Assembly (NCBI RefSeq): GCF_015670795.1
Contig: NZ_JADPCJ010000002.1
Span: forward strand, 1 to 64,000
Origin: Collinsella aerofaciens
GTDB taxonomy: Bacteria > Actinomycetota > Coriobacteriia > Coriobacteriales > Coriobacteriaceae
Direction: 5' to 3'
DNA length: 64,000 bases
Shown here: positions 26,794 to 35,297 of the stretch, one piece after another
How the letters are laid out: each line of letters opens with the position of its first letter
Numbering within the stretch: position 1 is the first letter of the stretch
The notes under the pieces: generated by a model
Databases searched by the model: none
The model's input: the letters and a program-made list of their open reading frames with translations, nothing else
What the model was told of the DNA's origin: nothing
Translations under genes and position numbers: made by a program

Positions 26794-28200
26794 CTACTCT
26801 GTGGTGTCGTCGTCCTCGGGGAGTTGGGGGAACACGGCGTTTTTGGGCATGGAAACCTTGGTGAGCGAGGTGAGCTTTTTGCTCAACGCCGTGTCCGTCT
26901 TGACCAGGTCGCTGAGCGTCACGATCTTGTAGCCGTCGGCGACAAGGCCATCGATAATCTGCGGCAGCGCCTCGAGCGTCTGCTCGGCGCACTCATCGCT
27001 ATCGGTGAGCAGCACAATATTGCCCGGCGTCATCGAGTCGAGCACGGTCGATACTTGCTCGTCGGCGCCGTTGAGCAGCCAGTCGCCCGAATCGATATTC
27101 CACGAAACCACGGCGGACACCAGGTCCATCGAGTCGATCCAGTTTTGCTCGTCAAACGCGGCGTAGGGGGCACGAAGCAACATCGTCTCGACGCCGGTCG
27201 CCGACTTAATCGCCTCGGTACCCTTCGTGATCTGCTTGCGCACCGTCTCGCGATCCTCGCCCTTGAGCGAATCATCGCTGTAGCTGTTGGAGCCGACCTC
27301 GCACCCGGCATCGACAATCGCTTTGGCAGTAGCGGGCGAGGCCTCGGCCGCATCGCCCGAAAGGAGGAACGTCGCCGTGACGCCCTTTTCCTTGAGCACC
27401 TGCAAGATCTGCTTGGTCGCGCCGCTCGGACCCTCGTCAAATGTCAGGGCCACGTACTTTTCGTTGCCCTTGGGCGCTACGCTTGCGCACTCGACTACGC
27501 AGTCGGTGGCGGGCACGACCTCGCCGCGGTCCTGCGTCTTGCCCGACTGCTCGCCGACCCATACCTCGGAGCGGCCCTGAACGCCCCAGGTTTTGACATA
27601 CTCAATGGCACCCGTGCCCTCGACCTTAAGCTTTGGCTCGATAGTCGTGGCCTGGACCTCGTGCTTTTCGTACACGTTGCGGCCGTCCTTGACCGTCACC
27701 TTCTCGCCGCCCGTAAGCTCGCGACTATCCCACTTGCCTTGCTTCACGCGCTTGCCGTCGACCTTCACCGACAGCTTTTCACCGCCATGGCGCTTGAGCA
27801 CGCTGTCGTCGACGGCCAGCAGATCGCCGGCGTCGTATGTTTCGGCCAGGCTTTGATCGTCGATAAGATTCTGCAACGTAGAGCCCACGCGCACCGCGGT
27901 CTTTTGCCCGTTGAGTTCCACGTCCACGCTGCGGTTGACGTAGCCCACGACGGCAGCGATAAACAGTACGAGCGCGCAACCCACGGCGATGAGCGCATAG
28001 GGCAGGCGGGACGGTCGGCGCGGCGAGCGCCCGTTGCCGATGCGCGCGCTGAGATCGCTAAACCCACGGCTATGGTTGAGGTACATCGCGCCGGGCTTAC
28101 GGCGACGTCGACGCTGACCGCTGGGCAGCTGCCCCAGGTCGCGGCGCGCCGTCGGACGCGCACCCGAGCGCCTGTTTAAGTTAGATCCGTTTTGGCGCAT
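26794..28200 (-). CDS. Membrane-anchored NodB-like protein, probably catalytically inactive
   Basis: The 468-residue protein has a basic cytoplasmic N-tail, one membrane helix (about 66-88), ubiquitin-like beta segments (92-185; the first resembles DUF348), then a NodB polysaccharide-deacetylase domain (about 245-445). The fold motifs are kept but the zinc ligands are not: TFDDGP is TFDEGP (253-258), HSxxH is NSYSD (305-309) and LxH is LLTD (397-400); RAPY (343-346) and DSGDW (370-374) remain. It sits outside the cell and may bind glycan rather than deacetylate it. The start has GGGGGAGGGCAC. Confidence 0.78.
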   Translation of the reverse strand: MRQNGSNLNRRSGARPTARRDLGQLPSGQRRRRRKPGAMYLNHSRGFSDLSARIGNGRSPRRPSRLPYALIAVGCALVLFIAAVVGYVNRSVDVELNGQKTAVRVGSTLQNLIDDQSLAETYDAGDLLAVDDSVLKRHGGEKLSVKVDGKRVKQGKWDSRELTGGEKVTVKDGRNVYEKHEVQATTIEPKLKVEGTGAIEYVKTWGVQGRSEVWVGEQSGKTQDRGEVVPATDCVVECASVAPKGNEKYVALTFDEGPSGATKQILQVLKEKGVTATFLLSGDAAEASPATAKAIVDAGCEVGSNSYSDDSLKGEDRETVRKQITKGTEAIKSATGVETMLLRAPYAAFDEQNWIDSMDLVSAVVSWNIDSGDWLLNGADEQVSTVLDSMTPGNIVLLTDSDECAEQTLEALPQIIDGLVADGYKIVTLSDLVKTDTALSKKLTSLTKVSMPKNAVFPQLPEDDDTTE

Positions 28201-28221
28201 GTGCCCTCCCCCATAAACACA

Positions 28222-28251
28222 GCGAGCCGGAGCAACATGTCTCCGGCTCGC
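28222..28251. terminator. Strong hairpin between the PRC-barrel and NodB-like genes
   Basis: GCGAGCCGGAG and CTCCGGCTCGC pair perfectly around eight bases. There is no T-run, so it may be a processing or stability element rather than a terminator. Confidence 0.5.
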
Positions 28252-28272
28252 CTCCCATCATTTGGTACGTCG

Positions 28273-29028
28273 CTATTTGCTAGCTTTTGACGAGCCCCCG
28301 CTCGCCTTTTGATATTCGTCCTTAAAGGCCTTGAACATACCGCGCGTCTTGCCGAGCTGCTTGCCCAGTGCGCGGCTGCCCTTGTCCACGGCGACCGACC
28401 CCTTGTCATCGAGCACCTTGGCGCCCTTCTTGACCTTATCGCCCACCACGACACTGGCCTCGGCAGCCTTAGCGGCCGCGCCGCCCGAATACCCAAGCGT
28501 CTTGACCTCGTCCGAGACAATCATCGCGCCGTTCTCGTAGCCGCGCAGCATCGTCGGCGGCACCTGCGTGTCGCCCACCAACATGCTCGATGCGGCGCTG
28601 GCGGTCACATAGAACGTCTGCACAATGCCCGAACGCGGCTTGAACTCAACGTCCGAGCAGTAGCCCACGACATCGCCCGATTCCGTGCGCACGTCCATGC
28701 CAACCCAGATGATGCAATCGTCTAGGTTGATATCGAGGCGCTTGGCCGCGGCGGCATCGTAGGTGCCCTTGACGTCGTCGACCGCGACAGCACCCTCGTA
28801 GACGCCGATGGCATCGAGCGCCACAAATCGGTCGGGGCGCTCGATCATACCCGCGATATCGGACTGGCGGACCATAAAGCCCACCACGCGCGTGCCGCCC
28901 GGGGTAAAGACGGGAAAGTGAATCTTGCCGAGCTTTTTAGGGCTGCGCGGCGTGCCGTCCTTTTTGGTGCGCTTGTCTTCGGCAGGCTTACGATAAACCT
29001 TGACGCCGACAAAATCCCCTGCGCGCAT
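28273..29028 (-). CDS. PRC-barrel domain protein
   Basis: The 251-residue protein has two PRC-barrel-like regions: the first runs from about residue 5 to 75 (FVGVKVYRK ... HFPVFTPGGTRVVGFMV), the second from about 95 to 170 (IIWVGMDVRTESGDVVGYCSDVEF). An Ala/Gly/Lys-rich tail follows. PRC domains bind small molecules or proteins and often accompany RNA-processing or electron-transfer systems; its role here is unknown. The start overlaps the YtxH gene by one base (TAATG), which argues for a shared transcript and possibly a complex. No catalytic motif is seen. Confidence 0.72.
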   Translation of the reverse strand: MRAGDFVGVKVYRKPAEDKRTKKDGTPRSPKKLGKIHFPVFTPGGTRVVGFMVRQSDIAGMIERPDRFVALDAIGVYEGAVAVDDVKGTYDAAAAKRLDINLDDCIIWVGMDVRTESGDVVGYCSDVEFKPRSGIVQTFYVTASAASSMLVGDTQVPPTMLRGYENGAMIVSDEVKTLGYSGGAAAKAAEASVVVGDKVKKGAKVLDDKGSVAVDKGSRALGKQLGKTRGMFKAFKDEYQKASGGSSKASK

Positions 29029-29417
29029 TATGCCTCGGTCGAGGACTCCGTGGCCTCGGTGCCGGCCTCGGTGACGTTCTCGACCACGACGTCGGCAGCG
29101 GGCGTCACGTTGCCACCCGAGATGGCGTCGTTGAGTTGCTCGCGAAGCTGGTCCATGCGCTCGCGGGCCAGGTCGACCTTGGCACGCAGGTCATCGGTCT
29201 TGGCGTCGACCATCGGACCAAAGTCGTTGACCGCGGCACGAGCCTCCTCGGCACTGTGCTCGTAGGTGTCACGCATGTTGTCCCAGGCGTCGTTGGCGAT
29301 ATCGGCGGCCATGGCGCGGGTCTCGGCACCCGAGCGCGGGGCCAGAGCAACGCCGATGATAGCGCCGGCGGCAGCACCAAAGAGCGCACCGGAAACAAAG
29401 CTGAAAGTCTTTCCCAT
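29028..29417 (-). CDS. YtxH-like membrane-associated small protein
   Basis: The 129-residue protein has a hydrophobic, glycine-rich N-terminus (FVSGALFGAAAGAIIGVALAP) that reads as one membrane helix, then an amphipathic helical domain with many Ala, Asp and Glu and an acidic tail. This is the YtxH/general-stress pattern. ATG 29417 follows AGGAGAGGA by six bases; an ATG two codons earlier sits closer to the site and is possible. It overlaps the PRC-barrel gene by one base, so the two probably act together at the membrane. Confidence 0.75.
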   Translation of the reverse strand: MGKTFSFVSGALFGAAAGAIIGVALAPRSGAETRAMAADIANDAWDNMRDTYEHSAEEARAAVNDFGPMVDAKTDDLRAKVDLARERMDQLREQLNDAISGGNVTPAADVVVENVTEAGTEATESSTEA

Positions 29418-29553
29418 GATCATTCCTCTCCTGCGGGCACCTCGATGCCCACCGTTTGAATGCTGTCCATTATACCCGCAGCGCAACACTTGCCGTCGCG
29501 CTCATCTGCGTACGGTAAAAGCGCAGGTACATGATGGTGATAAGCGAGTGAGT

Positions 29554-30387
29554 CTACTCCTGCGGCATAGCAGGCATGGCGACCGTGGCGGCCGGATTCT
29601 CGCCGGCGCCATCGACGAGCGGCAGGTTGCCCTCGTGCGCCGAGCCGGACGGGGCCGTTGCCGCACCGCCAAAGACGGCCGCGGGGGCCTCGTGGTTCTC
29701 GGCGACCGCACCCTCGGTATCGATTGGCATCTGCGGCTCGTCGTCAAAGCTCGGGACGCCTTGGGGCTCCGCAGGCTCGGGCTCAGCAGGCGCCTCGGCA
29801 ACAGGTTCAGTGTCGGCATCGGCAGGAGCGTCGCCCTCGGGCGCATCCTCGGCCACGTCCTCGCCGTTCGCAGCGGCAACGGCCTCGTGCGGGTCCTTGC
29901 CCTCGGCCTCGGCACGCATGCCCAGCACCAGGTTGCGCAGGCCCGCGACCGTGCCTTCCACGTCGGGGGCCGGCTGATCGGCATGCAGGTACGCCCAGTC
30001 CATCATAAAGGTCGCCGACGACAGCGCGCCGATGGCCAACGCATCGTCGGGACACGAAAGCTCGACCTCAAAGACACGCTCGTCATGCTCGCTCACGCGG
30101 GTGCGACCGCACGAGATGCTGCCGGCAAGACCGGTCTCGTTCATGAGCTCGACCGTCACGTGCTCCAGCAGGTGGCAAAGCTCGGTCTGACCCATGCAGT
30201 CCTGGAACTCGCGACCCGAATCGCCCAGGCACAGATGCTTGGCAATCGCGGGCACCAGGTAGTACACGCGCGCCGTGGCCTCGATATCCTCCGAGGTCAT
30301 GAGCGGCATGCCGGGGTTCACCAGCACGTGCGCGCAAATCTTGTCCTCGCTGACGGTGACCTTAAGGATGTTGAACAGGCCTGCCAT
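29554..30387 (-). CDS. Stand-alone cyanophycin-synthetase-type N-domain protein
   Basis: The first 150 residues resemble the N-terminal domain of cyanophycin synthetases: LCHLLEHVTVELMNETGL matches the HL-x-EHV-x-LEL-x-x-x-x-G pattern, and GRTR with VFEVELSCPDD follows in the right order. The ATP-grasp and Mur-ligase-like halves that form the polymer are absent; instead there is a long Ala/Glu/Pro-rich, probably disordered tail (about 160-277). No cyanophycin enzyme is near. I infer a binding or scaffold role. The match is by eye and moderate. The start has GGGGAGAGTT upstream. It lies just after a CorC-type gene. Confidence 0.55.
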   Translation of the reverse strand: MAGLFNILKVTVSEDKICAHVLVNPGMPLMTSEDIEATARVYYLVPAIAKHLCLGDSGREFQDCMGQTELCHLLEHVTVELMNETGLAGSISCGRTRVSEHDERVFEVELSCPDDALAIGALSSATFMMDWAYLHADQPAPDVEGTVAGLRNLVLGMRAEAEGKDPHEAVAAANGEDVAEDAPEGDAPADADTEPVAEAPAEPEPAEPQGVPSFDDEPQMPIDTEGAVAENHEAPAAVFGGAATAPSGSAHEGNLPLVDGAGENPAATVAMPAMPQE

Positions 30388-30411
30388 AACTCTCCCCTAC
30401 TCTTCCTTGCC

Positions 30412-31785
30412 CTACTCGTCGCCATCGTGCGGATCCACAGAGCCCGCACCCGACGCCGCCGGCTTCTCTGCCGAGGACTCGGAATCCTTCTTATCGGTTT
30501 CAGCCGGAGCGATCACGCGAATGAGCGAGATGCGCTGGCCACGCATCGACTGTACCTTGAACTTGTACCCTGCGACCTCAAACACCTCTCCGATGTCGGG
30601 CACCGAGTCGCAAAGCTCCAAAATCCAGCCGGCGATGGTCTCATAATCATCGCTTTCCTCGAGCGGCCAACCAAGCTCAATCGCGTCATCGCACGAAAAA
30701 CGCCCATCGACGAGCCACTCGCGGCGCGAAAGGCGCGTGAGGTACTTGTTGTCGGGGTCGAACTCGTCCTCGATTTCGCCGACGATCTCCTCGACGATAT
30801 CTTCGATGGTGATGATGCCGGCCGTGCCGCCGTACTCGTCCACGACCACCACGATTTGGTCGTGCGAGGTCTGCATCTCGGACAGCAGCGGCAGGATGTC
30901 CTTGGTATCGGGCACAAAAGTGGCGTCGCGCAGATAATCGGCGATGGGCTGGTCGCCTTTGCCGTCGAGCGCGGGCTGGATCAGGTCCTTGATGTGCGCG
31001 ATTCCCGCGACGTTGTCGGGGTCCTCGTGATAGACGGGGATGCGGCTGAAGCCGGTCTGGCGCATGGTGGACAGCACGTCGGCGACCGTCTCGTCGTCCT
31101 CGCACATGGTGGTGTCCACGCGCGGCACCATGACCTCGCGAGCCACGGTGTCACCCAGGTCGAAGATCTCGTGGATCATGCGCTTTTCCTCATCGAGCAG
31201 GTCGTCCTGCTCCGAGACCATGTACTTGATCTCTTCCTCCGAGACGTTCTGGCGATCATCGGCGCTCTTGATGCGCAGGATGCGGGCCAGGCCATCGGAG
31301 CAAGCGCCGGTCAGCCACACGAGCGGACGGGCGATCTTTTGGAACACGGAGAGCGGTCCCACGACCTGCTTGGATACGCCCTCGGCGTTAGCGAGGCCGA
31401 TGCGCTTGGGCACGAGCTCGCCGATCACGATGGACACAAAGGCGACGGCGACGGTGATGATGACCGGCGCCAGGCCGCGCGCGATGGCGGAAAGCGGCGC
31501 GATGCCAAAGCTCATGAGCCACGTGGCAAGCGGGTCGGACAGGCTCGTCGAGGCGACGGCGGACGAGGCGAAGCCCACGAGCGTGATGGCGACCTGGATG
31601 GTGGCCAACAGCTGATCGGAGTCGGCGGCGAGCTGGACGGCGCGCTCGGCGCGCTTATCGCCCTCCTCGGCATCGTGCTCCAGCACGGCGCGCTTAGCCG
31701 TGGTGAGAGCCATCTCGGACATGGAGAAGTAGCCGTTGATAAGCGTCAGGACGAGCGTGGTAATAAGGGAGATGGTTATGTCCAT
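30412..31785 (-). CDS. CorC/HlyC-type membrane protein with DUF21 and CBS domains
   Basis: The 457-residue protein has a DUF21 membrane domain (about 1-190, three or four helices), a CBS pair (about 210-330) and a C-terminal CorC_HlyC domain (about 345-430). This is the family once called hemolysin C and now linked to Mg2+/metal efflux (CorC, YhdP, MpfA). No toxin activity is implied. It lies in a minus-strand run with MgtE-like and NRAMP-like genes farther on, so several magnesium-linked proteins cluster here, though the intervening genes are unrelated. The ATG at 31785 has a GGAGG site 15 bases upstream, so translation may be weak. Confidence 0.88.
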   Translation of the reverse strand: MDITISLITTLVLTLINGYFSMSEMALTTAKRAVLEHDAEEGDKRAERAVQLAADSDQLLATIQVAITLVGFASSAVASTSLSDPLATWLMSFGIAPLSAIARGLAPVIITVAVAFVSIVIGELVPKRIGLANAEGVSKQVVGPLSVFQKIARPLVWLTGACSDGLARILRIKSADDRQNVSEEEIKYMVSEQDDLLDEEKRMIHEIFDLGDTVAREVMVPRVDTTMCEDDETVADVLSTMRQTGFSRIPVYHEDPDNVAGIAHIKDLIQPALDGKGDQPIADYLRDATFVPDTKDILPLLSEMQTSHDQIVVVVDEYGGTAGIITIEDIVEEIVGEIEDEFDPDNKYLTRLSRREWLVDGRFSCDDAIELGWPLEESDDYETIAGWILELCDSVPDIGEVFEVAGYKFKVQSMRGQRISLIRVIAPAETDKKDSESSAEKPAASGAGSVDPHDGDE

Positions 31786-31892
31786 CGGGAGTTTCTCGAA
31801 CCTCCAAGATTCGGGACGTTAAGGTAAAACGTTGATGGCGGATACGGCAATTGCGCCGGTCGCCCGCGCGAGCGGGGCCGTGGGCGCGGTCG

Positions 31893-32576
31893 CTAGATTA
31901 CGAAGAGGATCACCGCCATGAACTGGAAGATGCTGCCAGCGAGCACCCACAAGTGGAAAACACTGTGCAGATAGCGCACGTTTTTGGCGATATAGAACGG
32001 CACGCCCACGGTATAGCACACGCCGCCGACGGCGAGCAGGGCAAGCGCGACGGGGTTGAGCAGCGCCACGAGCTCGGGCAGCTTAAAGACGACGAGCCAG
32101 CCCATCAGCAGGTAGACCAGGCCGCTTACCCAGTGCGGTTGACGCTCGCGTAGGAAGCACTCGAGCGCAATGCCGATGACGGCGATGGCCCATACGGCAA
32201 AGAACAGCGCAGGGCCGCCGTCGTTTGCAAGCGTGATGAGGCAAAACGGCGTATAGCTGCCGGCTATGAGCAGGTAGATGCAGCTGTGGTCGATGATGCG
32301 AAACACGCGCTTGGCGCCCGCGGGCTGAATCGCATGGTAGAGCGTGGAGGCAAGGTATTCGAGAATAATGCTGACACCATAGACAATCGCCGCGGCCATG
32401 TGGGCCGGGCCTCCGCCGCGCAGGGCAGCGAATACGATCAGAAGTACCAAGCCAGCGATACCCAGCAGGCAGCCGACGCCATGGGTGACGGAGTTCATGA
32501 TCTCCTCGCCCACCGTGTAGTGTGGAACGGCCGCGGTCTTGGGTCGCGGCTTAGAACTGTCGCTCGAATCGGACAT
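31893..32576 (-). CDS. Hemolysin III family (TrhA/YqfA-like) membrane protein
   Basis: The 227-residue protein has seven membrane helices and the family pattern: NSVTHGVG near the start, STLYHAI in the middle, DHSCIYLLIAGSYTPF, and the C-terminal HLWVLAGSIFQF. These polar His/Asp/Ser residues form the PAQR-like putative metal site. Family members affect membrane fluidity or lipid homeostasis in E. coli; hemolysis is not expected. ATG 32576 has GGAGGATG seven bases ahead. It is a plain example without operon partners; the alpha/beta hydrolase gene is divergent. Confidence 0.88.
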   Translation of the reverse strand: MSDSSDSSKPRPKTAAVPHYTVGEEIMNSVTHGVGCLLGIAGLVLLIVFAALRGGGPAHMAAAIVYGVSIILEYLASTLYHAIQPAGAKRVFRIIDHSCIYLLIAGSYTPFCLITLANDGGPALFFAVWAIAVIGIALECFLRERQPHWVSGLVYLLMGWLVVFKLPELVALLNPVALALLAVGGVCYTVGVPFYIAKNVRYLHSVFHLWVLAGSIFQFMAVILFVI

Positions 32577-32684
32577 GCCGGTTACATCCTCCAACGTAAA
32601 GAGTTCTCAACACTATATCAAAGCGTCTGGGTACGTGCGAAATTTGCACCATACGTGACCCTTTGTTTACCCATTCTTTGCCTG

Positions 32685-32745
32685 TTGACGCATCAACGGC
32701 GAACGTCCATAATGCGCTTGCATTAAATGTTGATGTATTAACATC
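32685..32745 (+). promoter_or_regulatory. Sigma-70-type promoter with overlapping inverted repeat
   Basis: TTGACG (32685-32690) and CATAAT (32708-32713) are 17 bases apart. ATGTTGATGTATTAACAT (about 32727-32744) forms a near-palindrome at the start of the transcript and could be an operator. A ribosome site (TAGGAGAATACC) follows. Confidence 0.65.
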
Positions 32746-32762
32746 TTATAGGAGAATACCGC

Positions 32763-33728
32763 ATGGCTCAAAACGCACGTTCCCATCGAAAGCTCAAGAT
32801 AGCCGGCATCGTTGCGCTGGTGGTTGTCGTTGCGCTGCTCGGATTTGCCGGCAACTTTTTGTTTGACTTTGCCCTGAACCCCCAAGCGCCGTACACCATG
32901 AAGATGATGCAGGATAGCAAGAACGACAAAGAAGGTGAGCAGCCGGATGCCGAGGACACCGAGGCGCGGGCGTGGTTTAAAGAGAATCGCGAGAGCAGCA
33001 GCCTCACCGCAGATGACGGAACCGAGCTTGCCGCTTGGTATTTTGCTGCTTCGGAGAGCACGCACGACTACGCCGTCTGCCTGCATGGATATACCAACGA
33101 GCCCATCGGTATGGCCCGATACGCCAAACGATTCCATGACCGCGGCATGAACGTACTCGCACCCGCCGCCCGCGCCCACGAGCGCTCCGGCGGCGACTAT
33201 ATCGGCATGGGCTGGCCCGAGCGCCTCGACATCGTCACATGGATCGAGCGAATCGTTCAGGCTGACCCCGAGGCGCGCATCCTGGTCTTTGGCGAGTCGA
33301 TGGGCGCGGCAACCGCCATGAACGTCGCGGGGGAATCTCTGCCTGCAAACGTGAAATGCATTATCGAGGACTGCGGCTATACGAGTGTTTGGGACGAATT
33401 TTCTCTGCAGCTCAAGGACGTGTTCGGCCTGCCCAGCTTTCCCTTGCTCGATGTAGCAAACTTGGTGTGCAACGTGCGCGCGGGCTACGACTTTCATAAG
33501 GCGAGCAGTGTGGAGCAACTCAAACACGCGACGATTCCCATGCTGTTTATCCACGGCGACCAGGACACCTTTGTGCCGTACGACATGCTCGACCAAAACT
33601 ACGACGCGTGCGCCAGCAAGGTCAAGCAAAAGCTCACCATCCATGGCGCCACCCACGCCAAGAGTGCGCAAGTTGACCCCGAGCTCTACTGGAACACAGT
33701 CGACAACTTCCTCGACGAGTATTTTTAG
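32763..33728 (+). CDS. Membrane-anchored alpha/beta hydrolase
   Basis: The 321-residue protein has a basic N-terminus and one membrane helix (about 13-36), then an alpha/beta-hydrolase domain facing outward. The triad is visible: the nucleophile in GESMG, Asp in HGDQDTF and His in GATHAKS, with the oxyanion-type phrase CLHGYTN. It is likely an esterase or peptidase-like hydrolase with unknown substrate. It has a good promoter upstream and a strong terminator 170 bases after its stop (33896-33932), with a palindromic element between. No operon partner. Confidence 0.82.
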   Translation: MAQNARSHRKLKIAGIVALVVVVALLGFAGNFLFDFALNPQAPYTMKMMQDSKNDKEGEQPDAEDTEARAWFKENRESSSLTADDGTELAAWYFAASESTHDYAVCLHGYTNEPIGMARYAKRFHDRGMNVLAPAARAHERSGGDYIGMGWPERLDIVTWIERIVQADPEARILVFGESMGAATAMNVAGESLPANVKCIIEDCGYTSVWDEFSLQLKDVFGLPSFPLLDVANLVCNVRAGYDFHKASSVEQLKHATIPMLFIHGDQDTFVPYDMLDQNYDACASKVKQKLTIHGATHAKSAQVDPELYWNTVDNFLDEYF

Positions 33729-33765
33729 GGAAAAAGCGGCGTCTGGGAATTTATCTAACCCCCTA

Positions 33766-33897
33766 TTTTCGGAAGTATGCGGCAAAATCCGGAACTGCCG
33801 ACCAGACCGCAGTTTTACCAACAATTTATCAGGTGTTTTGTTGCCAAAAAATGTCGTGTGCTCGGCGATCTCGAAATTTGCCGCATACTTCCGAAAA
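33766..33897. repeat. 132-base palindromic element with 21-base perfect arms
   Basis: Left arm 33766-33786 (TTTTCGGAAGTATGCGGCAAA) and right arm 33877-33897 are exact complements. No ORF is inside. Size and layout are like the A and B elements around the adhesin gene, but the sequence differs. Confidence 0.85.
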
Positions 33898-33932
33898 GCC
33901 GCCCGTGGACACTGTGCTCACGGGCGGCTTTT
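33896..33932. terminator. Bidirectional terminator between hydrolase and DUF362 genes
   Basis: GCCGCCCGTG and CACGGGCGGC pair, with AAAA before and TTTT after the stem, so it can stop transcription from either convergent gene. Confidence 0.8.
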
Positions 33933-33979
33933 GCTAACGTTGCGCCACAAAAGCGCTTGATATGTCCAATAGACAGGTG

Positions 33980-35185
33980 CTACTTGACCTCAATGAGCTC
34001 GTACTCGCTCGTGCCCAGGCCGATCTTCTCGGCATGCGCGATGCACGCGCGCCAGTCGGTATCGGGATGCGTGATGCAGAAGGGATCCTTGGCCTGCTCG
34101 CCCTCCAGATGCTCGTGATTGTGCTCCATCTTGGCCGCGCTATCGGTGAGCTCGGTGTTGGGCAGCGGCTCGGATGCCATGACGGCATCGGCGCAGGCCT
34201 GGTCGATGGCGACCGGGTCGAAGCTCGCGAACATGCCGATATCGTTGACGATGGGCGTGTCGTTTTCGGGATGGCAATCGCAGTTGGGGCTGATATCCAT
34301 GGCAAGCGAAATATGGAAGCTCGGGCGTCCGTCGACAACGGCCTTCGTATACTCGGCGATCTTGTAGTTGAGCACGTCGGCCGCGGCGTCATAGCCGGGC
34401 TTGATGGCGTCCTGGTTGCACACGCCGATGCAGCGGCCGCAGCCCACGCAGCGATCGTGGTCGATAGCGGCGACGTGAACCGTGCGGGTGTTGCCGTTGG
34501 CAAGCTCGCGCTCGCGGGTGTCGTCGAACGAGATAGCGTCGTGAGCGCAGATCTTTTCGCAGGCACGGCAGCCAACGCAGTGCTCGGTCGCGACGTTCGG
34601 CTTGCCGGCGGCATGCTGCTCCATCTTGCCGGCACGGCTGCCGCCTCCCATGCCCAGGTTCTTCATGGCACCGCCAAAGCCGGCCTGCTCATGGCCCTTA
34701 AAGTGGGTGAGGCTGATCACGATATCGGCATCCATGAGTGCCTGGCCGATCTTGGCCTCGCGCACGTACTCGCCGCCCTCGACCGGGACGAGCGCCTCGT
34801 CGGTGCCCTTGAGGCCGTCGGCGATGATGATCTGGCAACCCGTGGCATACGGGGTAAAGCCGTTCTGATAAGCGGTATCGATGTGCTCGAGCGCGTTTTT
34901 GCGGCTACCGACGTAGAGCGTATTGCAGTCGGTGAGGAAGGGCTTGCCGCCCAGCTCCTTCACGACATCCGCGACGGCGCGAGCGTAGTTGGGGCGCAAA
35001 AAGCTCAGATTGCCCAGCTCGCCAAAGTGAATCTTAATGGCGACGAACTTGTTCTCAAAGTCGATCTGCTCAATACCGGCGTGACGGATGAGGCGCTTGA
35101 GCTTGTCGAGCTGGCTCTCGCGAGCATGCGTGCGCAGGTTGGTAAAGTACACCTTAGCGGGTGCTGCGGGTGCAGTTGCGGTCAT
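33980..35185 (-). CDS. DUF362 protein with two 4Fe-4S ferredoxin motifs
   Basis: The 401-residue protein has an N-terminal DUF362-type domain (about 1-185: KVYFTNLRT ... HFGELGN), then two adjacent [4Fe-4S] motifs, CVGCRACEKICAHDAI and CVGCGRCIGVCNQDAI, and a C-terminal DUF362-like part (FHISLAMDISPNCDC). Such proteins are cytosolic iron-sulfur proteins of uncertain electron-transfer partner. The start at 35185 has a GAGGGGATAG site. It is transcribed alone; a 130-base palindromic element and a bidirectional terminator separate it from the hydrolase gene. Confidence 0.85.
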   Translation of the reverse strand: MTATAPAAPAKVYFTNLRTHARESQLDKLKRLIRHAGIEQIDFENKFVAIKIHFGELGNLSFLRPNYARAVADVVKELGGKPFLTDCNTLYVGSRKNALEHIDTAYQNGFTPYATGCQIIIADGLKGTDEALVPVEGGEYVREAKIGQALMDADIVISLTHFKGHEQAGFGGAMKNLGMGGGSRAGKMEQHAAGKPNVATEHCVGCRACEKICAHDAISFDDTRERELANGNTRTVHVAAIDHDRCVGCGRCIGVCNQDAIKPGYDAAADVLNYKIAEYTKAVVDGRPSFHISLAMDISPNCDCHPENDTPIVNDIGMFASFDPVAIDQACADAVMASEPLPNTELTDSAAKMEHNHEHLEGEQAKDPFCITHPDTDWRACIAHAEKIGLGTSEYELIEVK

Positions 35186-35268
35186 AGATCTATCCCCTCG
35201 GTCTATATGGCGTTACAGACATAGAGGATGGTACCAGTTAAAGCAGAGTTAAAGTCAAGTACGGCACC

Positions 35269-35297
35269 TAGTCATTGGGGACAGACTTAAATGACTA
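35269..35297. repeat. TAGTCATT palindrome overlapping the FtsX-like stop codon, copy 1
   Basis: TAGTCATT (35269-35276) and AATGACTA (35290-35297) flank GGGGACAGACTTA. The stop codon of the FtsX-like permease is part of the right arm. A second copy is at 38777-38807. Confidence 0.8.

Noticed and set aside
30412-32576. Calling the CorC-type and hemolysin-III-type proteins toxins
   Set aside because: Both families carry historical hemolysin names; their architecture points to metal and membrane homeostasis.
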